The notes under the pieces were generated by a model. That model did no database searches, was not told where the DNA came from, and saw nothing but the letters and a program-made list of their open reading frames with translations. DNA of 64,000 nucleotides. Origin: Streptomyces monomycini (lineage in GTDB: Bacteria; Actinomycetota; Actinomycetes; Streptomycetales; Streptomycetaceae). Below, one piece after another: positions 17,653-26,259 of the stretch. The stretch lies in assembly GCF_022271435.1 (NCBI RefSeq), contig NZ_JAFIQY010000002.1, positions 62,001-126,000 of the forward strand, given 5' to 3'. Within the stretch, counting starts at the first letter, position 1. Each line of letters begins with the position of its first letter. The position numbers were made by a program, and so were the translations under genes.

Positions 17653-18090
17653 CGCTTCTTCCGCTGCGCTGTCTTCCGTCTTTCCGTTGCTTCGGTTCGT
17701 GTGTCTTCCGCTGCTTCGGCTGACCGTCCTAGCGTCTCTTCCGCCTTCTCTGACTCTTCCGGCTCCTTCGGCTCCTGCGGCCTTTCCGGTCCCTCCGGCC
17801 AGTTCAGCCCTTCCGGTTCCGTAGTCCCTTCCAGCCCTTTCGCCCCTCTTGCCCCTTCCACCCCTCCTGGCCTCTCCGCCTCTTCCGGCGGCTCGACCTC
17901 CGGAGCCGGCCGCTCTTCCACCTTGCCCCGCCGTCACCGGCACGCGGGAAGAGTGGCCGTGGTCGGCTCGGCGGGGCCCGGTTACGTCCCTCCCCCGCCC
18001 GCGCCGGGAGCACCCGTCAACACCGAGGCTCCAGGCATTCACCCGTGCGAGGTATACCCAATATCCAGAATTCTGTTTACTGTCATTTCC
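17653..18090. repeat. T/C-rich degenerate repeat tract and yhfZ upstream region
   Basis: From about 17655 to 17900 the plus strand is almost pure pyrimidine with G interspersed, built of loosely repeated TTCCGG, CCTTCC and TCCGGC units. The minus-strand frame across it encodes an acidic Glu-Pro-Gly repeat that resembles no family. The last 60 bases are AT-richer and hold two short palindromes in front of yhfZ. No other gene is seen. Confidence 0.6.
18051..18090 (+). promoter_or_regulatory. Probable promoter/operator region of the yhf-type operon
   Basis: An AT-rich island in GC-rich surroundings holds two perfect 8-base palindromes, GGTATACC at 18051-18058 and AGAATTCT at 18067-18074, just before the yhfZ start codon at 18091. 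No Shine-Dalgarno sequence is visible, so the message may be leaderless. The palindromes could bind the YhfZ-like regulator encoded immediately downstream; this is inference. Confidence 0.45.
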
Positions 18091-19038
18091 ATGAACAGCA
18101 TCGACGAACGGTTCCTCACCCGCAACGGGCACGCCGCCCGTCGGCTCTCCGCTCTGCTGATCAATCGGCCCACCGAGGGTGACGCCGCACGGCTCCCCCG
18201 GGTCCGCGACCTCGCCGCGGAGCTCGGGGTCGGCAACGGGACGGTGCAGGCCGCACTTCAGCTGCTGGAGGAGTCGGGCGCGATAGAGACCGTGGCCCGC
18301 GGGCACCTCGGCACCTTCCTGGTGCGCGCGGACCGCGGCATACTGTGGCGCCTCGCCGGGCTGGGCACCGTCCTCGCCGCGATGCCGCTGCCCCACTCCC
18401 GCCGCCACGAAGGCCTGGCCACCGGACTGCGGACCGCCTTCGAGGAAGCCGGCGCGCCCTTCGCCATCACCTTCATGCGCGGTGCCGCCTCGCGGGTCTC
18501 AGCCCTGCTGGACGGCAAGGTCGACCTGGCGGTGCTGTCCCGCTTCGCCGCCGACCGGTTGATGAAGCAGCATCCCGTCGATCTGATCGCTGATCTGGGC
18601 CCGGCCACCTACGTCGGAGCGCACGGGCTGCTGCTGCGGCACGGCGTCCAGCTCGACACCGACGGCCTGCGGGTCGCCGTGGATCCCGCGTCGGAGGATC
18701 AACGGGCGCTGGCCGAGCAGGCGTTCGCCGGCCGCAAGGACGTGACGTGGCTGGAGAGCTCGTTCATACAGCTCCACGACCTGTTCGCACATGACCGGGC
18801 CGACGCCACCGTCTGGAGCCTCGACGAGGTGCAGGGGCAGCTGGGCGACGAGGTGGAGGTGCTGCCGTTCGGCGACGAGATCCCCGGCGATCTGTCGCTC
18901 CGCAATTCCAGCGCGGCGCTGATAGCCCGCAGTGAGGGCAGTGAGGCGCTGGCGGCTGTGAGCGGATCACTCGACCTGGGAGCCGTCACCGGTCTTCAGG
19001 ACGAGGTGCTGCGAGGGGAGCGCATGCCTTCCTACTGA
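18091..19038 (+). CDS. yhfZ: YhfZ-family transcriptional regulator (GntR-like HTH plus ligand-binding domain)
   Basis: A 315-residue protein. Residues 1-75 form a winged-helix DNA-binding domain of YhfZ/GntR type (RVRDLAAELGVGNGTVQAAL with ESGAIETVARGHLGTFL). Residues 80-310 look like a periplasmic-binding-protein fold used as a sensor (GLATGLRTAFEEAGAPFAIT, GKVDLAVLSRFAAD). It is the first gene of an eight-gene plus-strand cluster and probably its regulator. The ATG at 18091 gives MNSIDERFLTRNGHAARRL, matching the family start. The PRD gene follows after 149 bases. Confidence 0.85.
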   Translation: MNSIDERFLTRNGHAARRLSALLINRPTEGDAARLPRVRDLAAELGVGNGTVQAALQLLEESGAIETVARGHLGTFLVRADRGILWRLAGLGTVLAAMPLPHSRRHEGLATGLRTAFEEAGAPFAITFMRGAASRVSALLDGKVDLAVLSRFAADRLMKQHPVDLIADLGPATYVGAHGLLLRHGVQLDTDGLRVAVDPASEDQRALAEQAFAGRKDVTWLESSFIQLHDLFAHDRADATVWSLDEVQGQLGDEVEVLPFGDEIPGDLSLRNSSAALIARSEGSEALAAVSGSLDLGAVTGLQDEVLRGERMPSY

Positions 19039-19187
19039 GGCGGCCGTGACGGCCGGTCGGGGCGGCGAGCCGGCTGCGTCGGCCCGCACGGTCCATCGGG
19101 ATGCCTGCTCGCAGGTGGTCCCCCGCAGTTGCCGATCGATGCGCAAGACGCCGAAATCTTCTACTGATGACCAGGAGGGGGACGGGC

Positions 19188-19559
19188 ATGGAAGCCCTGC
19201 TCGCGCAACGGATCCGGATTTTCGTGGAGAGCGGTCAGGTGCGGTCCGACATCGCTGATTTCGTCCGGGCCGAGCTGGACGCGCTGTCCGCCGACGGGTG
19301 CGTGATCACCGAGGAGACCGCAGGGATGCTCACCAGCCATCTGCTGCTGGCGCTGACCCGGCTGCGGAACGGCGAGCCGGTGGAGGAGTTCCGCGCCGAC
19401 GACATAGCGGCGGCGGAGCTGGCCGACCACCCCCACGCCGTCCGGCGGGCGCACGCCGTCTCCGTACGGACCGAGAGGGCCTTCGGTTCTCCGCTCCCCG
19501 AGTCCGAGATCAACTTCCTGGCGATGCATTTCGCCCTCCTGCGAAGGGACACACCATGA
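19188..19559 (+). CDS. yhfY: Stand-alone PRD (PTS regulation domain) protein, YhfY-like
   Basis: A 123-residue protein made of a single PRD domain, with the conserved TSHLLLALTRLRNGE and ESEINFLAMHF segments; histidines in these positions are phosphorylated in PRD antiterminators. There is no RNA-binding or HTH domain, as in Escherichia coli YhfY. No PTS component is encoded nearby, so its input is unknown. The ATG at 19188 has a strong AGGAGGGG eight bases upstream. It overlaps the next gene as ATGA. Confidence 0.85.
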   Translation: MEALLAQRIRIFVESGQVRSDIADFVRAELDALSADGCVITEETAGMLTSHLLLALTRLRNGEPVEEFRADDIAAAELADHPHAVRRAHAVSVRTERAFGSPLPESEINFLAMHFALLRRDTP

Positions 19560-19912
19560 CGACCATCCTCACCGGCGGAGTCGGCAAGGCCGAGGTCGCG
19601 GACACCGTGGAGCGGCTGGCGCTGGCCGGCGTCGAGGTCGTGGTCAGCAACGACATGGACGCGGCAGCACGCCTGCGGGCCGGCCGGGCCGACTACTTCC
19701 TGGGCACCTGCCAGACCGGTGCCGGGGCGTCGCTCGGCGTGCTGGTCGGGCTGATGGGCTCCGCCGTCTGTCACACCTTCGGCCGCTCGGTCCCCTCGGT
19801 GGACGAGATCAATGCCTTGCTGGACCAGGGCAAGAAGGTGTTCGGCTTCGCCGTGGACCAGATCGACGCGGTCACACCCACGCTGGCCGGAGCCATCGCC
19901 GCCCGCGCCTGA
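19556..19912 (+). CDS. yhfU: DUF2620 family protein, YhfU-like
   Basis: A 118-residue protein starting MTTILTGGVGKAEVADTVERL, with a glycine-rich loop YFLGTCQTGAGASLGVLVG and SAVCHTFGRSVPS. This matches DUF2620, the YhfU family, which has no established function. The Gly/Cys-rich loop could bind a small molecule. It overlaps the PRD gene stop and is followed after 91 bases by the YhfT-like membrane protein. Confidence 0.85.
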   Translation: MTTILTGGVGKAEVADTVERLALAGVEVVVSNDMDAAARLRAGRADYFLGTCQTGAGASLGVLVGLMGSAVCHTFGRSVPSVDEINALLDQGKKVFGFAVDQIDAVTPTLAGAIAARA

Positions 19913-20003
19913 CCGTGCCGGGCCTGCCTCCGGCGGCCCGGTGCCCCCGGCCTGCGAGGGCCGTACGACCCGATGACCTGCCAGGGCACAAAGGAGTGAC
20001 CCC

Positions 20004-21386
20004 GTGAGCAGCACCGTCTCCGCCGCGAGCACCGGTCTCGACTTCTCGCTCGCTCAGCAACTGACCGTCGTGGCCCTGTGTGCGCTGACCGCGTTCATCT
20101 CGCACCTGGCGCTGGCCGTCTTCAACGACGGTGTCCGCCCGTTCATGCTCGACTTCGTCCAGGGCCGTACGACCCGGAGCGCCACCACAGCGGTGTCCTT
20201 CGGGCTCTCCGTCGGGTTCGTCTTCGGGCTGGGGGCGCCGATGGCGCTCTCCTCCGGGGTGCTCAACCCCTGGCTGCTGTTCCTGCCCACCGACGTGCTG
20301 GGCATCCTCGCGCCGAAGAAGTGGCTCGCGCCGTTGCTCGGCGGCGCGTGGGGCGCGGTGGTCGTGTTCGGGCTGGACGGGGCCAACGCTCTTGCGCACG
20401 AGTTGCCGGTCGACTTCCTGACGGCCATGCAGCGGATGGCGACGCCGATCCTCTTTCTCTTCACGCTGTTCCCGGTGCTGGCGATCACCAGACAGTTCGG
20501 GCGGCTGCGTGGGGCGGTGGCGGGTGGGGTGGAGCTGGCGCTCGTGGTGTTGACGATGAAGGTGTGGCCCGAGGTGTTCGCGGGGGCGCCGGCCATGGCG
20601 GTCGGAGTGCTTCTCCTCATCGGGTTCGCGGTGGCCAAGGACGTACGTCGGCGCCGGACGGAGCGTGTCGCAGCAGGCGCGGCGCCGTCCGCGCAGGAGC
20701 GGGCTTTGGGTGATCCGGTCGGCGGTGGGAGACCGGGCGAGGTGGATCCGATGGTGTCGCTGTTCGGGACCAGTGCGGCTCGGTTGCGCCGGCACCTGCC
20801 GTTGTTCATGGTGCTGGGAGCCGGGGTCTGCCTGCTGGCGCAGCTGCACGTGTTCGGTGGTGGGGAGGCGACCAGTTTCTTGATCGCCAAGGGGCAGTAC
20901 GCGGAAGCTGCGCAGGTCGACTTCTACCGGGCGCTGGGATTCATTCCGCTGATCGCCACCACCGCGCTGGCTTCGGGTGCGTACGGCATCGTCGGTTTCA
21001 CCCTCGCCTACCCGGTCGGGTATCTGCTGCCGAACCCCTGGCTGGCGGTGGCCTGCGGGGCGTTGATCTTCGCCGGTGAGGTGCTGGCCCTCAGCTGGAT
21101 CGGAAAGGTGCTGGGCGGGCTGCCTTCGGTGCGCGACTCCTCGGAGCACCTGCGTGCCGCCATCGGTGACACCCTGCAACTGGCCATCCTGTTCGGTTCC
21201 TTGCTGGCGGCCGAGGCCATGGGGGGTGGGCTGGGGATTCTGATAGCCGGCGGGCTCTATCTGCTGAACGAGGCAGTGGGCCGGGTGGTGGTCCGGATGG
21301 CCGCCGCTCCCGCGGCGGTCGTCGTCACCGGCATCGTCCTCAATCTCCTCCACTGGCTGCACCTCTTCACCCCGGTCAAGACCTGA
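20004..21386 (+). CDS. yhfT: YhfT-family integral membrane protein (putative transporter)
   Basis: A 460-residue membrane protein with roughly 10-12 predicted helices. It has an N-terminal VALCALTAFISHLALAVFND, a cytoplasmic loop around 210-245 rich in charge, and a Gly-rich C-terminal half (EAMGGGLGILIAGGLYLLNE). It matches YhfT, an uncharacterised family. As the only membrane protein of the cluster it is the best candidate for uptake or export of the pathway compound, by inference. GTG start at 20004 with AAGGAG eight bases before. Confidence 0.85.
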   Translation: MSSTVSAASTGLDFSLAQQLTVVALCALTAFISHLALAVFNDGVRPFMLDFVQGRTTRSATTAVSFGLSVGFVFGLGAPMALSSGVLNPWLLFLPTDVLGILAPKKWLAPLLGGAWGAVVVFGLDGANALAHELPVDFLTAMQRMATPILFLFTLFPVLAITRQFGRLRGAVAGGVELALVVLTMKVWPEVFAGAPAMAVGVLLLIGFAVAKDVRRRRTERVAAGAAPSAQERALGDPVGGGRPGEVDPMVSLFGTSAARLRRHLPLFMVLGAGVCLLAQLHVFGGGEATSFLIAKGQYAEAAQVDFYRALGFIPLIATTALASGAYGIVGFTLAYPVGYLLPNPWLAVACGALIFAGEVLALSWIGKVLGGLPSVRDSSEHLRAAIGDTLQLAILFGSLLAAEAMGGGLGILIAGGLYLLNEAVGRVVVRMAAAPAAVVVTGIVLNLLHWLHLFTPVKT

Positions 21387-21422
21387 GCAGGCGTGCATGG
21401 GACGCCAGGAAGGCAGTGCGTG

Positions 21423-22562
21423 ATGAATTCACTTGTGCGGACCGTCACCGGGCCGCTGCCCGTGAGCGCCGTGCAGGGTCCCGTGCTCCCCCACGAGCAC
21501 CTGGCCCTCGATCTCACCCGGCCCACCGACCGCGCGGCATTCCTGGGGGCCCGGCACGCCGCAGCGGTGGCTCGTGAACTGGCCGATCTCAGGGAGCGGT
21601 TCGGACTGGCGCTCGTCATCGAGCTGACCTGCCGTGGCATGGGGCGGGACCTCGTGGCGCTGGCTCGCATCTCCCGGGCGTCGGGGGTGCCGGTGGTCGC
21701 GGGTACCGGCTGGTACCACGAGCGGTTCCATCCGGCTGAGGTGGGAAGCGCGTGCGTCCAGGAACTGGCCGACATCCTGGTCGAAGAGATCACGGGCGGC
21801 CTGGGCGGCGACGGCGTCCTTCCCGGCGTCATCGGAGAGGTCGGCAGCCATGGCCGTGCGCCGAGCGGTCCGGAGGTCCGTACGCTCACCGCGGCCGCCC
21901 GCGCCGCCGTCACGACCGGACTGTCGTTGGCGACCCACGCCCAGCTGGGGGTTGGAGGCCCTGCCCAGCTGGAGGTGCTGACCTCGGCCGGCCTGGCGCC
22001 GTACCGGATCAGCGTCGGGCATCAGGATCTGCTCGACGATCCCGTCGTCCATCGGGAGCTGGCGGCGGCGGGTGCGTACGTGGCCTTCGACACCATCGGC
22101 AAGGAGCACTACCAGAGCGATGCCACCCGGCTCCGGTCCCTGCTCGCGCTGCTGGAGGCCGGGTACGCCGATCGCGCGCTGCTCAGCTGTGACATCTCCC
22201 GGCACAGCTATCTGGCCGGTGCGGGCGGCCAGGGGTACGGACACCTGTTCCGGTCGTTCCTGCCGCGGTTGCGGGCCGCCGGGGCCGACGAGGAGTTGAT
22301 CGATCTGCTGACCCGTCGCAATCCGCTGCGTTTCCTGACAGGCGGAGACGGAGGCAGGCACGGAGCCGCCGAGCCCGGGACGGCTGCCCGGCCGGCCGGG
22401 CAGCCGGTCGCCGTCCCGGACCCTGGCACTGGGGCGGCTTCTGGTAGCAGAGGGGCTCCCGTTACCGAGGTGACCACTGGTGCTGGAGCGGCTTCTGATC
22501 CATGGGCGGCTTCCCGACCGGCTCCCGGTACCGGAAGTGCCGGGCAGGGTGGGCGGTGTTGA
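21423..22562 (+). CDS. php: Phosphotriesterase homology protein (amidohydrolase superfamily), Php/YhfV-like
   Basis: A 379-residue TIM-barrel amidohydrolase. Metal ligands are visible: HEH in LPHEHLALD (H24/H26), a Glu in VIGEVGSHG in place of the carboxylated Lys, His in LATHAQLG, GHQD, and Asp in LLSCDISR. The Glu variant is the PHP pattern rather than true phosphotriesterase. Homologues act on lactones or phospho-esters; the substrate here is unknown. Residues beyond about 318 form an Ala/Gly/Pro-rich tail of some 60 residues absent from relatives. It ends one base before yhfS. Confidence 0.88.
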   Translation: MNSLVRTVTGPLPVSAVQGPVLPHEHLALDLTRPTDRAAFLGARHAAAVARELADLRERFGLALVIELTCRGMGRDLVALARISRASGVPVVAGTGWYHERFHPAEVGSACVQELADILVEEITGGLGGDGVLPGVIGEVGSHGRAPSGPEVRTLTAAARAAVTTGLSLATHAQLGVGGPAQLEVLTSAGLAPYRISVGHQDLLDDPVVHRELAAAGAYVAFDTIGKEHYQSDATRLRSLLALLEAGYADRALLSCDISRHSYLAGAGGQGYGHLFRSFLPRLRAAGADEELIDLLTRRNPLRFLTGGDGGRHGAAEPGTAARPAGQPVAVPDPGTGAASGSRGAPVTEVTTGAGAASDPWAASRPAPGTGSAGQGGRC

Positions 22563-22563
22563 C

Positions 22564-23709
22564 ATGAGTGTGCGGCTGCCCAGGACGTTTCCATTGCCGA
22601 CGGTTTCGGTGGAGGACGCGGTGGTCAACCAGTTCCGTCTGGTGGAGTGCGTAGCCCGGCATTTCGAGGGCCGTCAGCTCTTCGAGGCGGACGCGGGGGT
22701 GGTGCCGGGGCTCGGCCGTCCGCGCGCCACCGCGCGGGTCGAGGCCGTCCTCGCGGACTTCTTCGGGGCTCCCGCCGCTGCGCTGGTGCAGGGTGCGGGG
22801 ACAGGCGCCATCCGGGCCGCGCTCGGCGCCGTGGTCGGCGCGGGTGATCGCCTGCTGGTGCACCGTGCGCCGGTCTACCGCACCACCGGTGTCACCCTCC
22901 GCGGGCTGGGGGTGCGGACCGTCGAGGTGGACTTCGAGGACCGTGCCGCGCTCGACCGGGCCCTGACTTCCGGCCGGTTCCCGTGGGCTTTCGTTCAGCA
23001 CACCCGGCAGCGGGTGGCGGACTCCCACGACCCCGGCACGGTGCTCGCCGCCTGCCGGGCCGCCGGTGTGCGCACCGTCGTGGACGACAACTACGCGGTC
23101 TTCCGCGTCCCGGCGTGCGGCGTGGAGCTGGGTGCCGATGCCTCCTGCTTCTCGTTGTTCAAGCTGCACGGCCCGGAGGGGGTGGGAGCGGTCGTCGGTG
23201 CGCGCGACGTGGTGGAGCGAGTGCACGACGACAACTACTCGGGCGGTGGCCAGGTGCAGGGGCATCAGGCACTCGATGCGTTGCGGGCGCTCAGCCACGT
23301 TCCAGTGATGTGGGCGGTGCAGTCGAGGACGGGTACGGAAGTCGCCGAGCGGCTGGCGGCCGGGGAAGTGCCCGGCGTCGCGGAGGTGCGGATCGCCAAT
23401 GTCCAGGACCGTTGTGTGCTGCTGAGACTGGACCGGCCCGTGGCCCAGGCGGTGCCGGCGGTCGCGGCGCGTTACGGTGCCGCTTCGTACCCGGTCGGTG
23501 CCAACTCCCGGTACGAGATCGCTCCGCTGGTCTACCGGATGTCCGCCTCAACCCTGGAGGACGCACCGGAGCTCGCCGACTGGACGGTACGGGTCAATCC
23601 GATGCGGGCAGGCGCGGACCTGGTCATCGACATCCTCCGCCGTACGCTGCGCGACCTGGGGGCCGCCGACGCCGCGCCCGGCGTTCCCGTACGCGGGGAA
23701 GGGGGCTGA
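22564..23709 (+). CDS. yhfS: PLP-dependent aminotransferase/lyase-like protein, YhfS-like
   Basis: A 381-residue fold-type I PLP enzyme. The Asp that pairs with the pyridine nitrogen is in TVVDDNYAVF and the Schiff-base Lys in SLFKLHGPEGVGAVVG; a glycine-rich phosphate loop lies at LVQGAGTGAIRAALGAV. This corresponds to YhfS, a putative aminotransferase or beta/gamma-lyase of unknown substrate. ATG at 22564, one base after the php stop. Confidence 0.87.
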   Translation: MSVRLPRTFPLPTVSVEDAVVNQFRLVECVARHFEGRQLFEADAGVVPGLGRPRATARVEAVLADFFGAPAAALVQGAGTGAIRAALGAVVGAGDRLLVHRAPVYRTTGVTLRGLGVRTVEVDFEDRAALDRALTSGRFPWAFVQHTRQRVADSHDPGTVLAACRAAGVRTVVDDNYAVFRVPACGVELGADASCFSLFKLHGPEGVGAVVGARDVVERVHDDNYSGGGQVQGHQALDALRALSHVPVMWAVQSRTGTEVAERLAAGEVPGVAEVRIANVQDRCVLLRLDRPVAQAVPAVAARYGAASYPVGANSRYEIAPLVYRMSASTLEDAPELADWTVRVNPMRAGADLVIDILRRTLRDLGAADAAPGVPVRGEGG

Positions 23710-23714
23710 CCACG

Positions 23715-24902
23715 ATGTTCCTCGACACCGTCCTCGCACGTAATCCGCAGCTGGTCGACCACGCCGTCGAGCTGCACCGCACCGGAAGGGTCCAGCCGGA
23801 CACCTACGTCATCGACCTGGACGCAGTCGAGGCCAATGCCGCGCTGCTGGCGACGGAGGCGAGACGGTGCGACCTCGGCCTCTGGCCCGTAGTCAAGCAG
23901 GTCGGCCGAAACCCCGAGCTGATCCGGGCCGTGGCCCGGCACCTGCCCCGCTTCGCCGCCATCGACGCGTCGGAGGCCCGCGCTCTGCGTGCGGCGGGTG
24001 CGCGGCCCGGGAATGTGGGCCATCTGGTGCAGATTCCACACCGCGCGCTGCCCGAGATTCTCGCCTGGCGGCCGGAGGCGGTGACCGTTTTCGATGTGGC
24101 CAACGCCCGAGCGGTCTCGGAGGCGGCCTTCCGGCTGGGCCGGGCGCAGGACATTCTCGTACGGATCGAGGGGGCGCCCGGACTGGTGCATCCGGGGCAG
24201 GAGGGCGGTGTACCGCTCGGCGGGCTGGCGGAGTTCGCGGCCGAGGTGGAGCAGTTGCCCGGGGTCCGCGTCGCCGGGGTCACCGGATTCCCTTGCGTCG
24301 AGTGTGTTCCCGGGTCCGGGCAGCCGCGTCCCACCGCCACCTTCGCACGCGTCCGAGAGGCCCGGGCGGTGCTGGCCGCACGCGGGCACACGGACCTGAA
24401 GCTGAGTGCTCCGGGCGTGACCTGCGCGGCCACCCTGCCGCTGCTCGCCGAGCTGGGTGCCACGCACGGCGAGCCCGGCCATGCCCTCACCGGCACCACA
24501 CCACTGCACGCCGTCGACCGGGGCCAGCCGGAACGGCCCGCCTACGTCTACGTCACCGAGGTCGTGCATGTCCTCGCGGACGGCCGGCCCGCTCTGCACG
24601 GCGGCGGTTTCTACGCCAGGTCGGGGGTCGGAACGGCGCTGATTCCCCGTACCGGAGTCCGGCTCGCCGTCCAGCGGGCCCCGGCCGAGAACATCGACTA
24701 CTACCGCTTGCTGGCTCCCGGTGACGCCCGGCCCGGCGACACCGCCGTCCTCGCGTTCCGTACCCAGGTCTTCGTCACCCGCAGCACGGTCGCCGTCGTC
24801 GCCGGCCTCGCCGCCGGCTCCCCGCGGCTGCTCGGCCGCCACGACGCGCTCGGCCGCCCGCTTCCGGAGGACGCGGACGGGAAAGGCGCGGGTGGGCCAT
24901 GA
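23715..24902 (+). CDS. yhfX: Alanine-racemase-fold PLP protein, YhfX-like
   Basis: A 395-residue fold-type III PLP protein. The Lys that would bind PLP is in LWPVVKQVGRNPEL near residue 59, followed by barrel strands FAAIDASEARAL and DILVRIEGAPG. It matches YhfX, a relative of alanine racemase and D-threonine aldolase. Together with YhfS it implies an amino-acid-like or aminated intermediate. The stop overlaps the yhfW start as ATGA. The start at 23715 is five bases after the yhfS stop. Confidence 0.87.
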   Translation: MFLDTVLARNPQLVDHAVELHRTGRVQPDTYVIDLDAVEANAALLATEARRCDLGLWPVVKQVGRNPELIRAVARHLPRFAAIDASEARALRAAGARPGNVGHLVQIPHRALPEILAWRPEAVTVFDVANARAVSEAAFRLGRAQDILVRIEGAPGLVHPGQEGGVPLGGLAEFAAEVEQLPGVRVAGVTGFPCVECVPGSGQPRPTATFARVREARAVLAARGHTDLKLSAPGVTCAATLPLLAELGATHGEPGHALTGTTPLHAVDRGQPERPAYVYVTEVVHVLADGRPALHGGGFYARSGVGTALIPRTGVRLAVQRAPAENIDYYRLLAPGDARPGDTAVLAFRTQVFVTRSTVAVVAGLAAGSPRLLGRHDALGRPLPEDADGKGAGGP

Positions 24903-26149
24903 GCAAGGTCGTCATCATCGTCATCGACGGCTTCGGCATCGGGGCGATGCCCGACGCCGACGCCCACCGCCCCGGCGACGCCACCGCCGACACGCTCGGC
25001 CATCTCCTCGACCGGCACCGCGCGGCCACCGGCCGGCGCCTTCCGCTGCCCACACTTGCAGCTCTCGGTCTCGGCCTCGCCCACCCGCACCCTGATCTAC
25101 CGCGGGAGCCGTCCCTGCCGGTCGCCGCGGGCCGCGCGGCTCTCGGTTATCCGGGGGCCGACACGTACGCCGGGCATCAGACCATGATGGGTACCGACTG
25201 CAGCCGGGTGACGGTGGCCCGGCTCGCCGAGCATCTCGACGAGGTCGCTGCGGCCCTGCGGGCAGACGGGCACCGTGCGGACAGCCTCTGCGGGAGGCCC
25301 CTGCTGGTGGTGGACGGGCGAATCCTCGTCCACGACAACCTGGAGGCGGACCCGGGAGTCAACTGGAACGTCTCCGGCTGCTTGGCGGACGTCTCGTTCG
25401 CGGACGTTGTCCGCATCGCCCAGGTGGTGCGCTCGGTGGCGCCCGTCGCCCGGGTGATCGCCGTGGGCGGCCACACCGATGCTCCGTTGCACACCTTCGT
25501 ACGGGAAGGCGCCCTCGGCACGGTCGGGCTGGACACCCCGGCAAGCGGCTTCTACCGGAACGGCGGGCTGGCGGTGCAGCACCTCGGCGGGCCGTTGGAC
25601 CGGGCCCGCCGGCTGCCGGAGCTGGTGGCGGGCGCGGGTGTGCCCGTCACGCTCGTGGGCAAGGCCGCGGAGGTGCTGGCCTGCGAGGCGGCGGTGCGCC
25701 ACCCTGCCGTGGGCACCACCGACGTCTTCGCACTCACTCGCGACGCCCTCCGCCGGGCCCCGGACACGGCGCTGATCGTCAGCAATGTCCAGGAGACCGA
25801 TCTGGCGGGGCACCAGCAGGACGCCCCGCGGTACGCCTCCGTGCTTCGGCGAACGGATGCGGGGTTGAGCACGCTGCTGCCGCTGCTCTCCTCCCCCGGC
25901 GACCGTCTGATCGTCACCGGTGATCATGGCAACGACCCGGTGATCGGCCATGCCTGTCACACGCGGGAGTACGTCCCGGTGCTGATCCACCGCCCTGAAG
26001 CCACCCGGCCGGACCGGCTGCCGGTGGCCCGCACCTTGGCGGACGCGGGGGCCACGGCAGCCGTGGCGCTGGGGCTGGGTGCCGCCGCCCTCGGCAGCGG
26101 CACTCCCCTGCTGAGGGCGTCGGCCGGATCGGCGGGTGTACCGACATGA
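24899..26149 (+). CDS. yhfW: Phosphopentomutase-like metalloenzyme, YhfW-like
   Basis: A 416-residue alkaline-phosphatase-superfamily protein. The metal-binding Asp lies in IVIDGFGIGAMPDA, the likely phosphorylated Thr in HQTMMGTDCS, and C-terminal ligands in VTGDHGNDPV and GHACHTREYVPVL. This is the phosphopentomutase pattern (DeoB-like) and matches YhfW. It suggests a phosphorylated sugar intermediate in the pathway. Last gene of the cluster; convergent with ffh, with a hairpin between them. Confidence 0.88.
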   Translation: MSKVVIIVIDGFGIGAMPDADAHRPGDATADTLGHLLDRHRAATGRRLPLPTLAALGLGLAHPHPDLPREPSLPVAAGRAALGYPGADTYAGHQTMMGTDCSRVTVARLAEHLDEVAAALRADGHRADSLCGRPLLVVDGRILVHDNLEADPGVNWNVSGCLADVSFADVVRIAQVVRSVAPVARVIAVGGHTDAPLHTFVREGALGTVGLDTPASGFYRNGGLAVQHLGGPLDRARRLPELVAGAGVPVTLVGKAAEVLACEAAVRHPAVGTTDVFALTRDALRRAPDTALIVSNVQETDLAGHQQDAPRYASVLRRTDAGLSTLLPLLSSPGDRLIVTGDHGNDPVIGHACHTREYVPVLIHRPEATRPDRLPVARTLADAGATAAVALGLGAAALGSGTPLLRASAGSAGVPT

Positions 26150-26159
26150 CCACACGGAC

Positions 26160-26178
26160 GAGCCCCCGGCCGGGGCTC
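26160..26178. terminator. Hairpin between the convergent yhfW and ffh genes
   Basis: A perfect 7-base-pair stem, GAGCCCC with GGGGCTC, and the loop CGGCC, starting 10 bases after the yhfW stop. It could stop transcription of the yhf-type operon. No T tract. Confidence 0.5.
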
Positions 26179-26259
26179 CGACCAGGGGCTCGATCACACA
26201 TCTACGCGCCGCGTACGGCTTCTGAGGCGGCATGCGCCGCCCGGAGGCCGGGGTGGGCG

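Noticed and set aside
17631..17921. Minus-strand 96-codon acidic Glu-Pro-Gly repeat frame
   Set aside because: It is the translation of a T/C-rich degenerate repeat, overlaps the methyltransferase end, and resembles no protein.
16558..18408. In-frame extension upstream of proS to 1088 codons
   Set aside because: Homology to ProRS begins only at the ATG at 16557; the extension is antisense to the methyltransferase and yhfZ genes.
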